Below the pieces are notes generated by a model. The model was given only the letters and a program-made list of their open reading frames with translations. It was not told where the DNA came from and did no database searches. This document shows positions 44,217 to 53,920 of a DNA stretch of 64,000 bases, piece by piece (positions within the stretch are counted from its first letter, which is position 1; each line of letters starts with the position of its first letter). The DNA is from Chroococcidiopsis sp. CCMEE 29 (GTDB taxonomy: Bacteria > Cyanobacteriota > Cyanobacteriia > Cyanobacteriales > Chroococcidiopsidaceae), in the NCBI RefSeq assembly GCF_023558375.1, contig NZ_CP083761.1:3708501-3772500 (forward strand), given 5' to 3'. The translations under genes were made by a program, and so were the position numbers.

Positions 44217-44726
44217 ATGCGGGACGCAATAACAAGCTTAATTGGTACCTACGACGTTGCAGGTCGGTATTTTGACCGGAATGCAATTGAACAGATGAAA
44301 TCTTACTTTGAAACAGGTACAGCACGAGTCCAAGCAGCGGCAATAGTCAATGCTAATGCGGCGGCGATTGTCAAGCAGTCAGGCTCGAAACTGTTTGAAG
44401 AACTACCAGAACTGATTCGTCCTGGTGGCAATGCTTACACAACGCGGCGTTATGCCGCTTGTCTGCGAGATATGGATTACTACCTACGCTATGCTACTTA
44501 TGCGCTAGTTGCTGGCAGTATGGATGTGTTAGATGAACGGGTACTGCAAGGGCTGCGGGAAACTTACAATTCTTTAGGGGTACCCATTGGTCCGACAGTT
44601 CAAGGCATCCAAATTATGAAGGAGATTGTGAAAAGCCAAGTAGCAGAGGCAGGAATTCAAGATACAGCCTTTGTGGATGAGCCGTTTGACTACATGACCC
44701 GAGAGTTAAGCGAGCAGGATATTTAA
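44217..44726 (+). CDS. apcF: Phycobilisome core protein, allophycocyanin beta-18 (ApcF)
   Basis: This 169-residue phycobiliprotein is a beta-type subunit replacing ApcB in core trimers that carry the terminal emitter ApcE. The chromophore-binding Cys82 lies in TTRRYAACLRDMDYYLRYATYALVAG, and methylatable Asn72 in GGNAYTTRR. The N-terminus MRDAITSLIGTYDVAGRYFDRNAIE and the end FDYMTRELSEQDI are characteristic of ApcF. GGGAGAATAACTTC precedes the ATG. An inverted repeat GTAGAT/ATCTAC at 44165-44188 lies in the leader. Confidence 0.95.
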   Translation: MRDAITSLIGTYDVAGRYFDRNAIEQMKSYFETGTARVQAAAIVNANAAAIVKQSGSKLFEELPELIRPGGNAYTTRRYAACLRDMDYYLRYATYALVAGSMDVLDERVLQGLRETYNSLGVPIGPTVQGIQIMKEIVKSQVAEAGIQDTAFVDEPFDYMTRELSEQDI

Positions 44727-44977
44727 TATTTGGTTGCAATTCGTAACGCAGATTAAATAATTTGGGCGATCGCGTCTGGCTGTAGCTGGGGTAAGTGCGA
44801 TCGCTTTTCCTATTTTGATCATAAGCGGGTACACATTTAACTTGCATATTCCCAAAAGTAAAATACCAGTTATTCTCCCCCTCGCCCCTCGCTTCGTTAA
44901 AATAAAACCATGCATCTATTCTGCCAAAAGCTTCTATCGTGGTAAATTTCACCCAGAGCTTGGATTCTAATAGCGTC

Positions 44978-45574
44978 ATGCGCGATCAGGTATTAGCCTG
45001 GTTGGCAGATCGTGTCCCTCAGTCGCGGTTAGACCATATTCTCAGAGTTGAGCAGATGGCAGTGGAATTGGCTGGGCATTACAACCTTGATGTAGAAAAA
45101 GCTGCTCAAGCAGGGTTAATGCACGATTTAGCTAAGTATTTCAAGCCGCTGAAGCTGTTGGAAATGGCACAGGCAGAAGGTTTAGAGATAGACCCAGTGA
45201 GCGAAGTTAATCCCCATTTGTTGCATGCAGACGTCAGTGCAATTGTTGCTAAAGATGCGTTTGAGGTAAAGGATGAAGAAGTATTGCAAGCGATCGCCAA
45301 TCATACTCTAGGCAGACCGGGAATGAGTTCGCTCAGTTGTATCGTATTTTTAGCAGATAGCTTAGAGTCAGGACGCGGCAATACACCTGAATTAGAAGCT
45401 TTACGACAAATTAGCTATCAAAATTTACATCAGGCAGTTTGGCTGACCTGTGATTATTCTCTAAAATTCTTACTAGAAACCCATTGCTTGATTCATCCCC
45501 GAACTGTGGCAACTCGAAATTGGTTTCTCCAAACTAGGAAAAACAAGCAGCCACTTACTCAATCGACTGCATGA
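44978..45574 (+). CDS. yqeK: HD-domain symmetrical diadenosine tetraphosphatase (YqeK)
   Basis: This HD hydrolase of about 198 residues has metal-binding residues in LDHILRVEQMAVELA, GLMHDLAKYF (HD), HLLHADVSA and IANHTLGRPGMS, and FLADSLESGR. YqeK hydrolyses Ap4A. ATG 44978 or GTG 44939 may be the start. It is followed by rsfS and CGLD27, an order seen in other cyanobacteria and in Firmicutes-type yqeK-rsfS pairs, linking it to ribosome-related functions. Confidence 0.93.
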   Translation: MRDQVLAWLADRVPQSRLDHILRVEQMAVELAGHYNLDVEKAAQAGLMHDLAKYFKPLKLLEMAQAEGLEIDPVSEVNPHLLHADVSAIVAKDAFEVKDEEVLQAIANHTLGRPGMSSLSCIVFLADSLESGRGNTPELEALRQISYQNLHQAVWLTCDYSLKFLLETHCLIHPRTVATRNWFLQTRKNKQPLTQSTA

Positions 45575-45691
45575 CTGCCTAGGTGTTGTTAATATCAAAA
45601 AAATCCGTTGGATTCACGATTAAAAGTGTAATTTTTGTAAATATTCATTCATAGGTTCCTGACAACAAATAGATAAGACAACTGAGGTTTA

Positions 45692-46141
45692 ATGTCTGAT
45701 TATCCCCAAGCCAATTTACCCTCAAACTCTGTGTTCGTTGCCTCTAATGCAATAAACTCTACTGATGAGTCTCCAGATCCAAGTCGAGAATTAGCTATAA
45801 CCATTGCCCAAGCAGCATCAGACCGTAAAGCGGGCGATATTGTCTTGTTGCACCTGGCAGAAGTATCTTACCTGGCTGATTACTTTGTGATGGTAACAGG
45901 CTACTCCAGGGTGCAGGTAAGGGCAATCACTCAAGCTATTGAAGACAAGGTAGAACAAGAATGGCAACGCAGCCCATTACGAACTGAAGGACAAGCCGAG
46001 GGAACTTGGGTATTACAGGACTATGGCGATGTGATGGTTCACATCATGATGCCCAAAGAACGCGAATTTTACAACTTGGAAGCGTTTTGGGGTCATGCTG
46101 AACGAATAGAGTTTCCAACATCCACGTCAGTGGGAGAGTAG
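45692..46141 (+). CDS. rsfS: Ribosome silencing factor RsfS
   Basis: RsfS binds ribosomal protein uL14 and blocks joining of the 30S subunit under nutrient limitation. The 149-residue protein has a variable N-terminus, then [31 protein letters not shown], the Trp-Gly region [16 protein letters not shown] and [14 protein letters not shown]. It lies between yqeK and a CGLD27 gene that starts four bases after its stop. Confidence 0.95.
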   Translation: MSDYPQANLPSNSVFVASNAINSTDESPDPSRELAITIAQAASDRKAGDIVLLHLAEVSYLADYFVMVTGYSRVQVRAITQAIEDKVEQEWQRSPLRTEGQAEGTWVLQDYGDVMVHIMMPKEREFYNLEAFWGHAERIEFPTSTSVGE

Positions 46142-46145
46142 CGCC

Positions 46146-46646
46146 ATGATGGAATCTTCGGTTTCAGTTTGCCCAGTTCCTGCTGAACAACAACCACTGA
46201 ACGAGTACGAAGAGTTAAAATCGTCTGGTTTTTTTCGCACTGGAACGCTAGATCAGCACGAATATATTAAGAAACTTGCTTGGATTTGGGGCTTATCATG
46301 GCTAATAGCAGGACCTGTGGCAGCGGCAAGTTTTGCTCCGGGGAAATATACTGCTCAGTTTATCCTCTGTGGAGTGGCAGGAGCGAGTGTGGGAGTAATT
46401 TTAGCTGTGGTGCGGCTTTATTTAGGCTGGTCCTATGTCCGCGATCGCCTGATGCGTTCCACGATCTTTTATGAAGAGTCTGGGTGGTATGACGGTCAAA
46501 CTTGGACGAAGCCGCCAGAATTGCTAATGCGCGATCGCTTGATAGTCACCTACCAAATCCAACCGATTCTCCAGCGGCTGCAACGAACTTCAGGATTTCT
46601 AGCTTTATTGCTGCTTGCAGATGTGATCGTTTGGAGTTTTCTGTGA
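46146..46646 (+). CDS. CGLD27 family (DUF1230) membrane protein
   Basis: This 166-residue protein has two central membrane helices (WIWGLSWLIAGPVAAASF, FILCGVAGASVGVILAVV) and a C-terminal helix. Family signatures are PLNEYEELKSSGFF, YLGWSYVRDRLMRSTIFYEESGWYDGQTWTKP. CGLD27 is conserved in cyanobacteria, algae and plants, where it is linked to chloroplast iron or stress responses; the molecular function is not established. A four-base gap from rsfS implies co-translation. Confidence 0.93.
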   Translation: MMESSVSVCPVPAEQQPLNEYEELKSSGFFRTGTLDQHEYIKKLAWIWGLSWLIAGPVAAASFAPGKYTAQFILCGVAGASVGVILAVVRLYLGWSYVRDRLMRSTIFYEESGWYDGQTWTKPPELLMRDRLIVTYQIQPILQRLQRTSGFLALLLLADVIVWSFL

Positions 46647-46711
46647 GTTGCCAGCAATGATAACTGCAACAAAATACCGACTAGAGACAAAAAGGTGATA
46701 CAGTCTTACCC

Positions 46712-47665
46712 ATGACAAGGGGAAAACGAACTCAAGCCGCAGAACTGGAAGTCAGGTTGCTGCGAGAAGGGATTACTGAATCTAGGCATCAAGCACAGGC
46801 TGTTGTATGCGATAGCCGAGGACGTGTTCTATCGGTTGCAGGGAACTCAGAAACGGCTACGTTTTTCCGTTCCGCACTCAAGCCGTTTCAGGCACTAGGT
46901 GTTACCACTACTGGAACATTGGAACGCTACAACTTAACTGATCGAGACTTAGCGATCATCTGTGGTTCCCATAAAGGCACAATTGAGCAGGTGCGACAGG
47001 TCTTTAATATACTTTGGCGCGCTGATATTGATCCCTCGGCACTGCAATGCCCGATTCCAGAAGACAAGCGCAGTTCCCTGCAACACAATTGCTCTGGTAA
47101 ACACGCCGGGATGCTGGCTATTTGCCAACAACGGCATTGGCCTTTGAATACTTACTTGCAGCGCAATCACCCAGTCCAGCAGCTGATTTTCGGCAAAGTC
47201 GCGGACTTGCTGCGGATGCCAGCTGAAGAATTTATCAGCGCTCATGATGATTGTGGTGCTCCAACTTATCTGATGCAGCTAGGGCAAATGGCTACTTTGT
47301 ATGCCCTGCTCGCATCTGGTACTAATTTGGATATGGAGCGAATTGTCCGTGCCATGACTCATCACCCAGTCATGGTAGCCGGAGAAGGCGAATTTGATAC
47401 GGAACTGATGCAGCTGACTCAAGGAGAGCTAGTAAGTAAAGCAGGGGCAGAAGGAATTCAGTGCATTGGCAGGATTGGCGAAGGCATGGGTTTAGCAATT
47501 AAGGTGATGGATGGAGCGAAGCGGGCTAAGTATGCCGTTGCTATCCACCTGCTAAGACAAATGGGTTGGATTACTCCTTCCGTGGCTGAAACCCTGGCTG
47601 AAACCTTTATGGCATTAGGTAACTTCAAACGCTTAGAGGTTATAGGCGAATTATCAATGCTTTAG
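46712..47665 (+). CDS. Asparaginase, type II-like family
   Basis: This 317-residue protein of the bacterial L-asparaginase II/Rhizobium-etli-like family is unrelated to the classic E. coli enzymes. Conserved blocks are FFRSALKPFQALG, AIICGSHKGT, HNCSGKHAGMLAICQ, SAHDDCGAPTYLMQL and HPVMVAGEGEFDTELM; the Cys and Lys of NCSGKHAG are the reported active-site region. It probably hydrolyses asparagine to aspartate and ammonium. It follows CGLD27 by 65 bp. Confidence 0.9.
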   Translation: MTRGKRTQAAELEVRLLREGITESRHQAQAVVCDSRGRVLSVAGNSETATFFRSALKPFQALGVTTTGTLERYNLTDRDLAIICGSHKGTIEQVRQVFNILWRADIDPSALQCPIPEDKRSSLQHNCSGKHAGMLAICQQRHWPLNTYLQRNHPVQQLIFGKVADLLRMPAEEFISAHDDCGAPTYLMQLGQMATLYALLASGTNLDMERIVRAMTHHPVMVAGEGEFDTELMQLTQGELVSKAGAEGIQCIGRIGEGMGLAIKVMDGAKRAKYAVAIHLLRQMGWITPSVAETLAETFMALGNFKRLEVIGELSML

Positions 47666-47705
47666 TTGTCAGCTGGTAACTTTTCAGTTATAGTAGATAA
47701 GTTGA

Positions 47706-47782
<77 letters not shown>

Positions 47783-47796
47783 AATCGAAGATACAA

Positions 47797-47835
47797 AAAG
47801 TTCTGCAATCATCAATGGTTGCAGAACTTTGTTTT
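47797..47835 (+). terminator. Intrinsic terminator of the initiator tRNA gene
   Basis: AAAGTTCTGCAA and TTGCAGAACTTT form a perfect 12-bp stem with a 10-base loop, followed by GTTTT, giving the run TTTGTTTT. It lies 15 bp after the tRNA CCA end. Confidence 0.93.
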
Positions 47836-47961
47836 GATAGTAAGCTGTTCGGTATAAAGCAGTTAGCACTGCTAGGCTTAGGATAGATAGAAGGACAAAA
47901 TGCCATGCATTCAGCTTTCAAAAGGTGAATAATTGGTGAAAATAAGTTTGGGGAAAAGGGG

Positions 47962-49419
47962 ATGGCTGTTAATTTGCGGCGACCCATTTTAGTGGGTGGA
48001 GTTGGTCTGTCATTTGCGCTATTACTGGTGCAGAGTTTGCATCATTCAGTAGCTCAGCTGGGTGAATTTAGTTTAATGGGAGCGATCGCAGTCATTATCT
48101 GCCTGTGGTTGTTCCAGCAAGGGCGAGCTAAAGGCACTCAGATTCAGTTAGACAGTGGACCGCTAGACCGGGAAACGGTGGAAAAAGTGATCGCCCAAGT
48201 AGAAGACGTGGTTAGCCAGCTAGAAGCAGAGGCAGAAAACTATGAGGCAAACACGGCACTGCGAGAAAGAATTGCTCAGCTGAAAACCGAAATAGATCGG
48301 CAGGAAATCCAACTGACAGTCACTGGTGGCAAAGCTGTAGGCAAAACTACCCTGATTCAACTGCTAGAAACTATCTGGTTGCCCCAAATCCAGCAGAAGC
48401 TTCGCTTGTGTGAAACCCCAGCTTTGTTTACTGCAACGGCAACAGATACTTTAGCAGAAGCGATCGCCTCAGACTTAGTGTTATTTGTAACGAACGGAGA
48501 TTTGACCGACTCAGAATTTCAAACCTTACAACAGCTAAGAAATCAGCGCCTGATGCTGGTTTTTAATAAACAAGACCAGTTTCTGCCAGATGAACAAGCT
48601 ACCGTATTATTTTCTCTGCGACAGCGGATGCAAGAAAGGCTAAAGGCAGAGGATGTAGTAGCGATCGCGGCATCTCCCAGCCCTACTAAAGTACGTCAGC
48701 ATGCTGCTGATGGCTCAGTGCAGGAGTGGATGGAACAGCGGGCACCAGAGGTATCCCAGCTAAGCCAACAGCTAGAGCAAATTCTGGCGCAGGAAGCTCA
48801 ACAGCTAGTGTGGGCAACAACTAGAAGGGCAGCTGTAGCGCTGAAAACAGAGGTGAAAACCGTGTTGAATAGCGTCAGACGCGATCGCGCCTTACCGGTG
48901 GTTGAGCAATATCAGTGGATAGCAGCTGCCACCGCCTTTGCTAACCCAGTTCCAGCCCTTGATTTATTGGCAACAGCAGCGATCAATGCTCAGATGGTGA
49001 TGGATTTAGGTGCTATCTACCAGCAAAAATTTTCTTTCCAACAAGCTCAAACAGCAGCTGGGACATTGGGGAAACTGATGCTGCAACTCGGTTTGGTCGA
49101 ACTTTCCACCAAAGCTGTTAGTACAGTGCTTAAAAGCAACGCCATCACCTTTGTTGCTGGTGGAGTAGTGCAGGGAGTCAGTGCTGCCTATCTAACACGC
49201 TTAGCAGGTCAGAGTTTAGTTGAGTATTTCCAACAGCAAGAAGTAGCCACAAATGCTGAAACCGGACTAAATCTCGACAAGTTGGGTCAGACGCTGCAAA
49301 AAGTTTTCCAACAAAACCAGCAAATTGGTTTCTTGCAAGCGTTTGTTAAGCAAGGAGTGGGTCGTTTGTTGCCAGAATCATTCCAAACTGAACTTTCTCG
49401 CCCAGAGACAGCGACTTAG
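47962..49419 (+). CDS. GTPase-like membrane protein with DUF697 domain
   Basis: This 485-residue protein has two N-terminal membrane helices (about 10-30 and 38-55) and a coiled segment (about 70-110). A degenerate GTPase domain follows, with P-loop VTGGKAVGKTTLIQLL, ASDLVLFVTNGDLTDSE and NKQD (LMLVFNKQDQFL). The C-terminal DUF697 helical domain (about 320-450) reads AAATAFANPVPALDLLATAAINAQMV. The Walker B Asp-x-x-Gly is not clear. Relatives are conserved in cyanobacteria; the role is unknown. Confidence 0.86.
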   Translation: MAVNLRRPILVGGVGLSFALLLVQSLHHSVAQLGEFSLMGAIAVIICLWLFQQGRAKGTQIQLDSGPLDRETVEKVIAQVEDVVSQLEAEAENYEANTALRERIAQLKTEIDRQEIQLTVTGGKAVGKTTLIQLLETIWLPQIQQKLRLCETPALFTATATDTLAEAIASDLVLFVTNGDLTDSEFQTLQQLRNQRLMLVFNKQDQFLPDEQATVLFSLRQRMQERLKAEDVVAIAASPSPTKVRQHAADGSVQEWMEQRAPEVSQLSQQLEQILAQEAQQLVWATTRRAAVALKTEVKTVLNSVRRDRALPVVEQYQWIAAATAFANPVPALDLLATAAINAQMVMDLGAIYQQKFSFQQAQTAAGTLGKLMLQLGLVELSTKAVSTVLKSNAITFVAGGVVQGVSAAYLTRLAGQSLVEYFQQQEVATNAETGLNLDKLGQTLQKVFQQNQQIGFLQAFVKQGVGRLLPESFQTELSRPETAT

Positions 49420-49534
49420 TTACTCCTCGTTAAACGAAAAATATGACTATTGACAGATGCGATTTTTTGCACTGAATTTTCATAGTAGTTCTGTGTATAA
49501 AGCCCAATTTTTATCCTTTGATTAGGAGATAGAA

Positions 49535-49723
49535 ATGAGCATTGAAAATAGAGCAGAAGCAGTTGCCAAAAACGTTGAAGGTAAAGTTCAAGAAGCTGTA
49601 AGTGAGATTACAGGCGACCCCAAAGACAAAATAGAAGGTCAAGCTAAACAAGATGAAGCAGCTGCAATGCATGCTAAAGAAGACATCAAAGATAAAGCTA
49701 AAGAAGTTATTGACAACGCTTGA
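49535..49723 (+). CDS. CsbD-family small stress protein
   Basis: This 62-residue hydrophilic helical protein has the CsbD pattern (VAKNVEGKVQEAVSEITGDPKDKIEGQAKQ). CsbD proteins are general-stress proteins of unknown mechanism. ATTAGGAGATAGAA before the ATG is a strong ribosome binding site. It stands alone, upstream of the decay zone. Confidence 0.92.
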   Translation: MSIENRAEAVAKNVEGKVQEAVSEITGDPKDKIEGQAKQDEAAAMHAKEDIKDKAKEVIDNA

Positions 49724-49747
49724 AAGGGCTTGATGCTGCGTTCTCTG

Positions 49748-50146
49748 CTAAAGCGGATTGGGGGAAATAGTCTTCACAATTACCTGATCGCGCCCCTGGT
49801 CTTTTGCTTGATGCCGATTTGCTATCTGGGTCAAGCTATCAACAGTTACAGCAATTAGTAACTGTTGATAGAGTTCTGATTGCTGAATGGCGATCGCTGC
49901 CTGAGTAGCCAAGTGCGTGAGTAACTCGATCTCCAACTGCTGCCAGTGCCGTGGCCCACTACACCGATGGGCAACCAGTATTCCCCAAAGTTGTTGCTTG
50001 TGGAGAATGGAGACTACTAGTTTTGCCTTCACCTTAAACTGTTGCACAAACTCAACTAGGCAAGGTGACCTAACGGGGTGACAAGGAGCCTCAAAAGGTT
50101 GTTCTAGTTGGATGTGACGCTTTCGCGGTAGAAAAAGATAGGTCAA
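49748..50146 (-). pseudogene. Truncated GAF (GAF-GGDEF) sensor remnant
   Basis: The reverse strand encodes the C-terminal half of a phytochrome-type GAF domain (VEFVQQFKVKAKLVVSIL, LWGILVAHRCSGPRHWQQLEIELLTHLATQAAIAIQQSELYQQL). It is followed by DSLTQIANRH, the first residues of a GGDEF domain that then stops matching. Both ends are lost. The upstream edge is the IS4-like element at 50177, whose insertion probably removed the N-terminal part. No start codon with a ribosome binding site is present. Confidence 0.75.
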
Positions 50147-50176
50147 GTATTCTTAATTTCAACCTATCAAATAATA

Positions 50177-51267
50177 ATGCTGCCTAAATTCTACCAAAGC
50201 TGTTTCCCGAGTCTACTATCACCGACGCAGTATATAATGCTGCAACTTCTAATCGTGTTGTTGCAATTCCATAAACCTGTGACGATTGAAAAACTCGTCA
50301 CTGTCTTTGCGCAACCAACACTTTTTGAAAGCTGCCGTCGCAGCATCCAACGATTTCTACTCCTACCACAGATGAATATTAAATTATTGTGGTTTCCAAT
50401 TCTCAAACGATGGGTGAAGAATAATAGGTTGAAACAGGGGAAACGGTTAACATTTGCCATCGATAGAACTGGGTGGCGGGAGCAAAATATTTTTGTGATT
50501 AGCTAAATTGAACAACGACGAGCAATACCTATTTACTGGCGAATAGTAGCAAAGCAGGGAGCGAGTAACTTGCAAGAACAACAAGCATTGATTCGTCCGC
50601 TGTTACAGTTGTTCAACGGATATTCAATTTTGGTATTAGGCGACCGAGAATTTCATAGGGTGAAATTAGCGAACTGGCTTGCTAGCAAGAAGATTAATTT
50701 TGTGCTGCCTCAAAAACAAGGCACATATATCCGTCAAGAAAATCAGCCTTACCAGAGGTTGAAGAAGCTGAGATTACTACCAGGCGTCTGGTTTTTTCTC
50801 TCTAATATTCAAGCTACTAAACAACTTGGTTTTGGTCGGTTTAATCTAGCCGGATGTTACCCTCGTCAGTATCGTGGCAAGGTAGAAGCATTAGGCTGGT
50901 ATCTCTTGACTAATCTTACCACTAAGCAGGCAGCTATCAGGGCATTTAAGCAGCGTAGTGGCATAGAAGCCATGTTTAGAGATTGTAAAAGTGGTGGCTA
51001 TAACTTGGAATCAACTCCTGCATCTGGACAACGTTATAATTGCCCTAATTTTACTCATTGCCATTGCCTACACTTGTGCCACCTGTGTAGGTCATCAGCT
51101 TAAACCTAAAGCAGTCCATTGGATTGGCTTGTATGGTCAACTTTCGGGTGGGAGCAATGGAGTTCGGCTCTGATTTGGCTGATGATTTGATCCGCCTCAA
51201 GTCTGCTAAACTACCGGATTTTCGCAGATGGCTACGCGCTATGCAGCTTATCCAATCTGCTTTGTAA
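50177..51267 (+). pseudogene. IS4-family-like transposase, inactivated
   Basis: The DDE residues are recognisable: Asp in FAIDRTGWREQN, Asp in VLGDREFHRVKLANWL, Glu and Lys in RSGIEAMFRDCKSGGYNLES. The frame is broken by a TAA at 50504-50506, after which homology continues in the same frame. A frameshift near 51025-51040 continues as IALILLIAIAYTCAT, and a second near 51150 continues as DLADDLIRLKSAKLPDFRRWLRAMQLIQSAL to a TAA at 51265-51267. It is a dead insertion sequence; terminal repeats were not resolved. Confidence 0.85.
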
Positions 51268-51441
51268 CTTTTGTGTCACCCCTTCAGGTAAAAGACCCTG
51301 AGCGATTTCAACCAATGTTGCAGCAGCGCCGTGTTTGGGCAGAAGACGAAAAAACTCCTTTGGGTAGGGGTGTGATGGATGCACCTCTGATAGGAACAGA
51401 TTTACCCACCCCAAGCAGAAGAACAGCAGGCAGCGAATGAA

Positions 51442-52541
51442 TTAGGCTGTCACAGGTTGAGGATTGTCCTGTTGGTTATGTTGCAGCATAGCAGGGTCAA
51501 TCTCAGTGCTCAACGCTTGAGCAACGCGCCGACCATAATCCACATCAGCCCGGAAGAAGTGACACAGTTGCCGCATTTGGATATCTTGCCGTGCTCCACT
51601 CAGCGCCCCTGCGATCGCTTGCGCTGTACGTTTCTTCTCGTCTTCAGAGAAGATTCGCCAGAGATTGCCTGCCTAGGTATAGTCATCCTGATCGCGAGAT
51701 TCATACCGATCTGCAACTACATCGCCAAGCGATAGCCCAGGCTCGCGGTATTCAGGCGCTTCTTTGGGAGCACTACTGTCACTGTTGGGATAATAATTGG
51801 GGCTGCTACCACCATAGCCTGTAGACATCCCACCATCTCGCTGGTAGTCCATCACTGGGCAGCGAGGCTGGTTGACGGGCAACTGCTGGTAGTTCGTGCC
51901 GATGCGGTAGCGCTGAGCATCCGGATAAGACATCAGTCGTGCCTGTAAAACTTTGTCAGGGCTGGGACCAATGCGGGGCGGAAACACAGAGGGGCTAAAC
52001 GCTGCTTGCTCGACTTCAGCGAAATAGTTTTCGGGATTGCGGTTTAGCTCCAGAATGCCAATCTCCATCAGCGGATACTCGTTGTGGGACCACACCTTAG
52101 TGAGGTCGAACGGGTTCCACCGAAAGGTTTTCGCCTGTTCCTCAGTCATCACCTGAACTTTGACCGTCCAACTCGGATAATCACCCCGTTGGATCGCTTC
52201 GAATAGATCCCGCTGGTGCGATTCGCGGTCAATACCAATGAGATTGGCAGATTCTTCTCCTGCCAGACATTTGATGCCCTGACAGGTCTTGAAATGAAAC
52301 TTGCACCAGAACCGCTCACCCGCTGATCGCGCTCAGCATCGGCGGCACCTTTTTCTCCAGCGACCGTAGAGAAACGTAAAAATACTTCTGTTTGCTTGCC
52401 TACTTCCGAAAGGAACTTCGCTTTGATGTATTCAGGAATGGCACGAGTGACGGTGAACGTTCCATACGCACCAGAACCTTTAGCATGAACGACTCGTTCT
52501 GGAATCCGCTCTCTGTTGAACTGCTGCATCTGCTCTAACAT
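51442..52541 (-). pseudogene. Monofunctional haem catalase pseudogene
   Basis: Catalase segments are unmistakable: [20 protein letters not shown] (distal His), [22 protein letters not shown], then in another frame [20 protein letters not shown] and [20 protein letters not shown], then [19 protein letters not shown] and the Tyr region [14 protein letters not shown]. Lesions: the N-terminal part before the haem-entry region is missing, about 100 codons are deleted after DAERD, with a frameshift, and an amber TAG after QDDYT is followed by AGNLWRIFSEDEKKRTAQ in frame to a TAA at 51442. The deleted part includes the distal Asn. It cannot encode an active catalase. Confidence 0.93.
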
Positions 52542-52571
52542 AGGTTAGGTCACTTGCTGCAAGAGCTGAGT

Positions 52572-53375
52572 CTAACCTTTGCCGACGACTCCATTAATCA
52601 GCCAGAGGAATCCCCCTGTGAGCAATAAACACAGAATTCCAGTTGCACCAGCTAGAGGTTTGCCATTCTTACCTGTCACCCATTCAGAGCTAATGCCTGT
52701 ATAGTTAATCATCTGAAGTGAGTCTAAACTGGCGATCGCCCACACCCAACCCGTATGTAGTCCCCAAGCTAAACCCAAACTGCCACCATCTACCCAACGC
52801 GCTAGTACCAGCACCATCCCCATCAGCCACAGTCCGGGTAATTGAGGTAGGGTTTCTTGTTGTTCCCAAACTAAGTGTAATAAGGCAAAAATTAAGCTAG
52901 AAATTACTGCTGCCAATCCAAATGCATAATCCTGTTGGAGTTGAGTTAGGACGAAACCGCGAAAGACTAACTCCTCTGTACCACTGATCCAGAGTGCTAA
53001 TAGCAAAGTAGGCAGCAAGACTGATGTCAATTGCTGCCTATCTGCTGATTGCCAACTCACCCAACCAAGCGCTGTTTGGATAGCGAATAAAATGACCAGG
53101 CTTAGCACTCCCAAGCTAAAACCTAGACCTAAGGAACTGAATATCCAGAAGTTCCAGGCTAAGCCATAATCTAAAAAAGATGTGCTTAATACCCAATTGA
53201 ATCCCCCAAGAACGAGCGGTGCAATTAGGTATAGCGACGCTAATAAAGGTAGCTTTTGCTCTGTTGTTAAGGGCTGAGGAGGTCGCCACTTGATAGCGAT
53301 CGCGCACGCAATTGCCATTGGCAACCAGCAACTAGCCCAAACCAAGAAAAAGGGAATTACCTGATTTTGAGACAT
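52572..53375 (-). CDS. CPBP-family (CAAX/Abi) intramembrane metalloprotease
   Basis: This is a 267-residue polytopic membrane protein. The motifs are the Glu pair with Arg in SGTEELVFRGFVLTQL and the His in FALLHLVWEQ, matching CPBP glutamic-type intramembrane proteases. Eight or so helices are predicted from hydrophobicity. Cyanobacterial members are often of unknown substrate; some relate to phycobilisome or bacteriocin processing. No RiPP precursor is nearby. It is followed closely by the catalase pseudogene. Confidence 0.88.
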   Translation of the reverse strand: MSQNQVIPFFLVWASCWLPMAIACAIAIKWRPPQPLTTEQKLPLLASLYLIAPLVLGGFNWVLSTSFLDYGLAWNFWIFSSLGLGFSLGVLSLVILFAIQTALGWVSWQSADRQQLTSVLLPTLLLALWISGTEELVFRGFVLTQLQQDYAFGLAAVISSLIFALLHLVWEQQETLPQLPGLWLMGMVLVLARWVDGGSLGLAWGLHTGWVWAIASLDSLQMINYTGISSEWVTGKNGKPLAGATGILCLLLTGGFLWLINGVVGKG

Positions 53376-53497
53376 TAGACAAAGCTATTAGCTGTTAGCC
53401 AGGTAAACATTTTACCCGCAGCTAGAGAGAAAATTAAAACTAGGGAATAAAAGTAAGTGGCTTGGTATGACAACTAACCGAAGACCACTATTTACTT

Positions 53498-53920
53498 TCA
53501 ATCTTCGTCTAATTCACTCTCTTCTTCCCTGCTTCCAACTTTATCGCTATCAAGCTGAATCAGGTGAATGTGCTTGTAGCCTAATTTAATCTCAAATTCA
53601 TCTCCAGGCTTCAAACCCATTGCCTCGGTGTAGGTTGCACCGATAACAATCTGGCCATTTTTGTGAACACTAACCCGATAGGTTGGTTCACGACCGCGGC
53701 CATCTTTTGGTCCTTCAGGACTTAGAGGAATTCCTCTAGCTGCTAGTAATGCATCATAGAAATCAGTGAGATTGACGCGAACTTGGTTATTCTTGGCTAC
53801 GGTGTAATAACCACAGCGCTTTGCTCTTTCTCGCCGTGGTAAGTCAGAGAGTTCTTTTACCTTTTGAAGCAGTGCTTTCCCAGTTAACGGAGAGGTTGCA
53901 GTTTCAGTGCTCACGCTCAA
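53498..53920 (-). CDS. cyAbrB-type transcriptional regulator
   Basis: This 140-residue protein has the cyanobacteria-specific N-terminal region (LTGKALLQKVKELSDLPRRERAKRCGYYT) and a C-terminal AbrB-like swapped-hairpin domain (YRVSVHKNGQIVIGATYTEAMGLKPGDEFEIKLG). cyAbrBs bind DNA broadly and modulate carbon/nitrogen balance and heterocyst or hydrogenase genes. The GTG start at 53920 has AAGGATATTTTGAGC upstream. It is transcribed alone. Confidence 0.93.
   Translation of the reverse strand: MSVSTETATSPLTGKALLQKVKELSDLPRRERAKRCGYYTVAKNNQVRVNLTDFYDALLAARGIPLSPEGPKDGRGREPTYRVSVHKNGQIVIGATYTEAMGLKPGDEFEIKLGYKHIHLIQLDSDKVGSREEESELDED

Noticed and set aside
51228-51440. Frames on both strands between the transposase relic and the catalase relic
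   Set aside because: They overlap the end of the dead transposase and each other. A reverse segment (LLPKHGAAATLVEIAQGLL) looks protein-like but could not be assigned.
52572-53375. CPBP protease as part of an abortive-infection or bacteriocin system
   Set aside because: No precursor peptide, transporter or toxin gene adjoins it, and CPBP genes are common stand-alone genes in cyanobacteria.
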